A DNA stretch of 6,320 bases from Clostridia bacterium (GTDB taxonomy: Bacteria; Bacillota; Clostridia; UBA1381), in NCBI GenBank assembly GCA_017420825.1, contig JAFQNU010000172.1, positions 1 to 6,320 on the forward strand. Direction: 5' to 3'. The notes beneath the pieces were generated by a model that was not told where the DNA came from, made no database searches, and worked only from the letters and a program-made list of their open reading frames with translations. Below, in pieces: positions 6,167-6,320 of the stretch. Made by a program: the position numbers and the translations under genes. Position 1 is the stretch's first letter; the number at the start of each line of letters is the position of its first letter.

Positions 6167-6320
6167 ATGAAAAGGATATTATTAAACAGTTCTGCTCCGC
6201 ACTGAAACCAAGCTCTTCCGCTTGGGAACGGCAGACTTGGTGCTATGATTTTCGGCGGAGCTATGTGTGACAGAATACAATTAAATGAAGACACATTATG
6301 GTCAGGACAGCCTGAGACTA
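6167..6320 (+). pseudogene. GH95 glycoside hydrolase (alpha-L-fucosidase/alpha-L-galactosidase family), 5' end only, with in-frame TGA at codon 13
   Basis: Start of a glycoside hydrolase family 95 gene; the family hydrolyses alpha-L-fucosyl or alpha-L-galactosyl residues and is usually 700-800 aa, so nearly all of it lies beyond the right edge. Translation from ATG 6167 gives 'MKRILLNSSAPH', a TGA (6203-6205), then in the same frame 'NQALPLGNGRLGAMIFGG' and 'RIQLNEDTLWSGQPE'. These are hallmark N-terminal GH95 motifs (family pattern W-x-x-ALP-x-GNGRLGAM...QLNEDTLWSG). The TGA falls exactly at the conserved Trp; a single base separates it from TGG. The nearby Trp in 'TLWSG' is TGG, and TGA ends both permease genes, so a genome-wide TGA-to-Trp code is unlikely. 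Restart at ATG 6245 (codon 27) would remove the LPLGNGRLGA motif and has no clear ribosome site. There is no signal peptide, implying a cytoplasmic enzyme acting on imported saccharide. It is probably co-transcribed with the kinase 19 nt upstream. A nonsense mutation, a base error, or UGA readthrough inserting Trp are all possible. Confidence 0.85.
6208..6225 (+). other. Stem-loop directly after the in-frame TGA
   Basis: CCAAGC (6208-6213) and GCTTGG (6220-6225) form a perfect 6-bp stem with a 6-nt loop, beginning 2 nt after the TGA. The left arm can alternatively pair as ACCAAG (6207-6212) with CTTGGT (6236-6241). There is no U-run, so it is not an intrinsic terminator. It lies in sequence coding for the conserved GH95 motif, so it may be incidental. 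Confidence 0.45.

Noticed and set aside
6203..6245. Selenocysteine insertion at the GH95 TGA
   Set aside because: The family residue here is Trp, not Cys/Sec, and the hairpin begins 2 nt after the TGA, unlike the spacing and loop of known bacterial SECIS elements.
1..6320. Genome-wide reassignment of TGA to Trp (genetic code 4)
   Set aside because: Both permeases end with family-typical C-termini (VGSVKG and DPDGGLF) immediately followed by TGA, and Trp is otherwise encoded by TGG.

Overview
The window is an AT-rich stretch from a low-GC Gram-positive bacterium, most likely an anaerobic gut or rumen Clostridia-type Bacillota. The evidence is strong AGGAGG-type ribosome sites, TTG starts, a lipoprotein-anchored CUT1 sugar ABC transporter and a YesM/YesN-type two-component pair. 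It reads as one carbohydrate-utilisation locus with two divergent transcription units, and it is cut at both ends.

Left unit (minus strand, read from about 3063 down to base 1): an LplB-type permease (3041-2097), a second YtcP/LplC-type permease (2080-1202), and a lipid-anchored sugar-binding protein (1148 to beyond base 1, C-terminus missing). No ATPase is present, so a shared MsmX/MsmK-type ATPase encoded elsewhere is inferred.

Right unit (plus strand, from about 3186): a YesN-type response regulator with REC and AraC-type HTH domains (3221-4384), a YesM-type sensor histidine kinase (4432-6147), and the start of a GH95-family glycoside hydrolase (alpha-L-fucosidase/alpha-L-galactosidase family) from 6167 to past the right edge. 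The GH95 reading frame has an in-frame TGA at codon 13, exactly where the family normally has a conserved Trp. TGA is a genuine stop in this genome, because both permeases end at their expected C-termini with TGA.

The 179-bp divergent control region (3042-3220) holds one sigma-A-like promoter per direction, each with a 17-bp spacer. It also holds a tandem 17-bp direct repeat with 21-bp periodicity that abuts the -35 of the transporter promoter. This geometry matches the AraC araI1-I2 arrangement, so it is the best candidate operator for the AraC-type response regulator. A second, 11-bp-period repeat (TGTAACA twice) sits between the -35 and -10 of the same promoter.

Inferred working model: the kinase senses an extracellular saccharide, directly or through the binding protein. 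The regulator then activates the transporter operon through the tandem repeat, the saccharide is imported, and a cytoplasmic GH95 enzyme (no signal peptide) trims it. No wholly new system is evident. The most unusual points are the GH95 stop codon with its adjacent hairpin and the AraC-like operator geometry.
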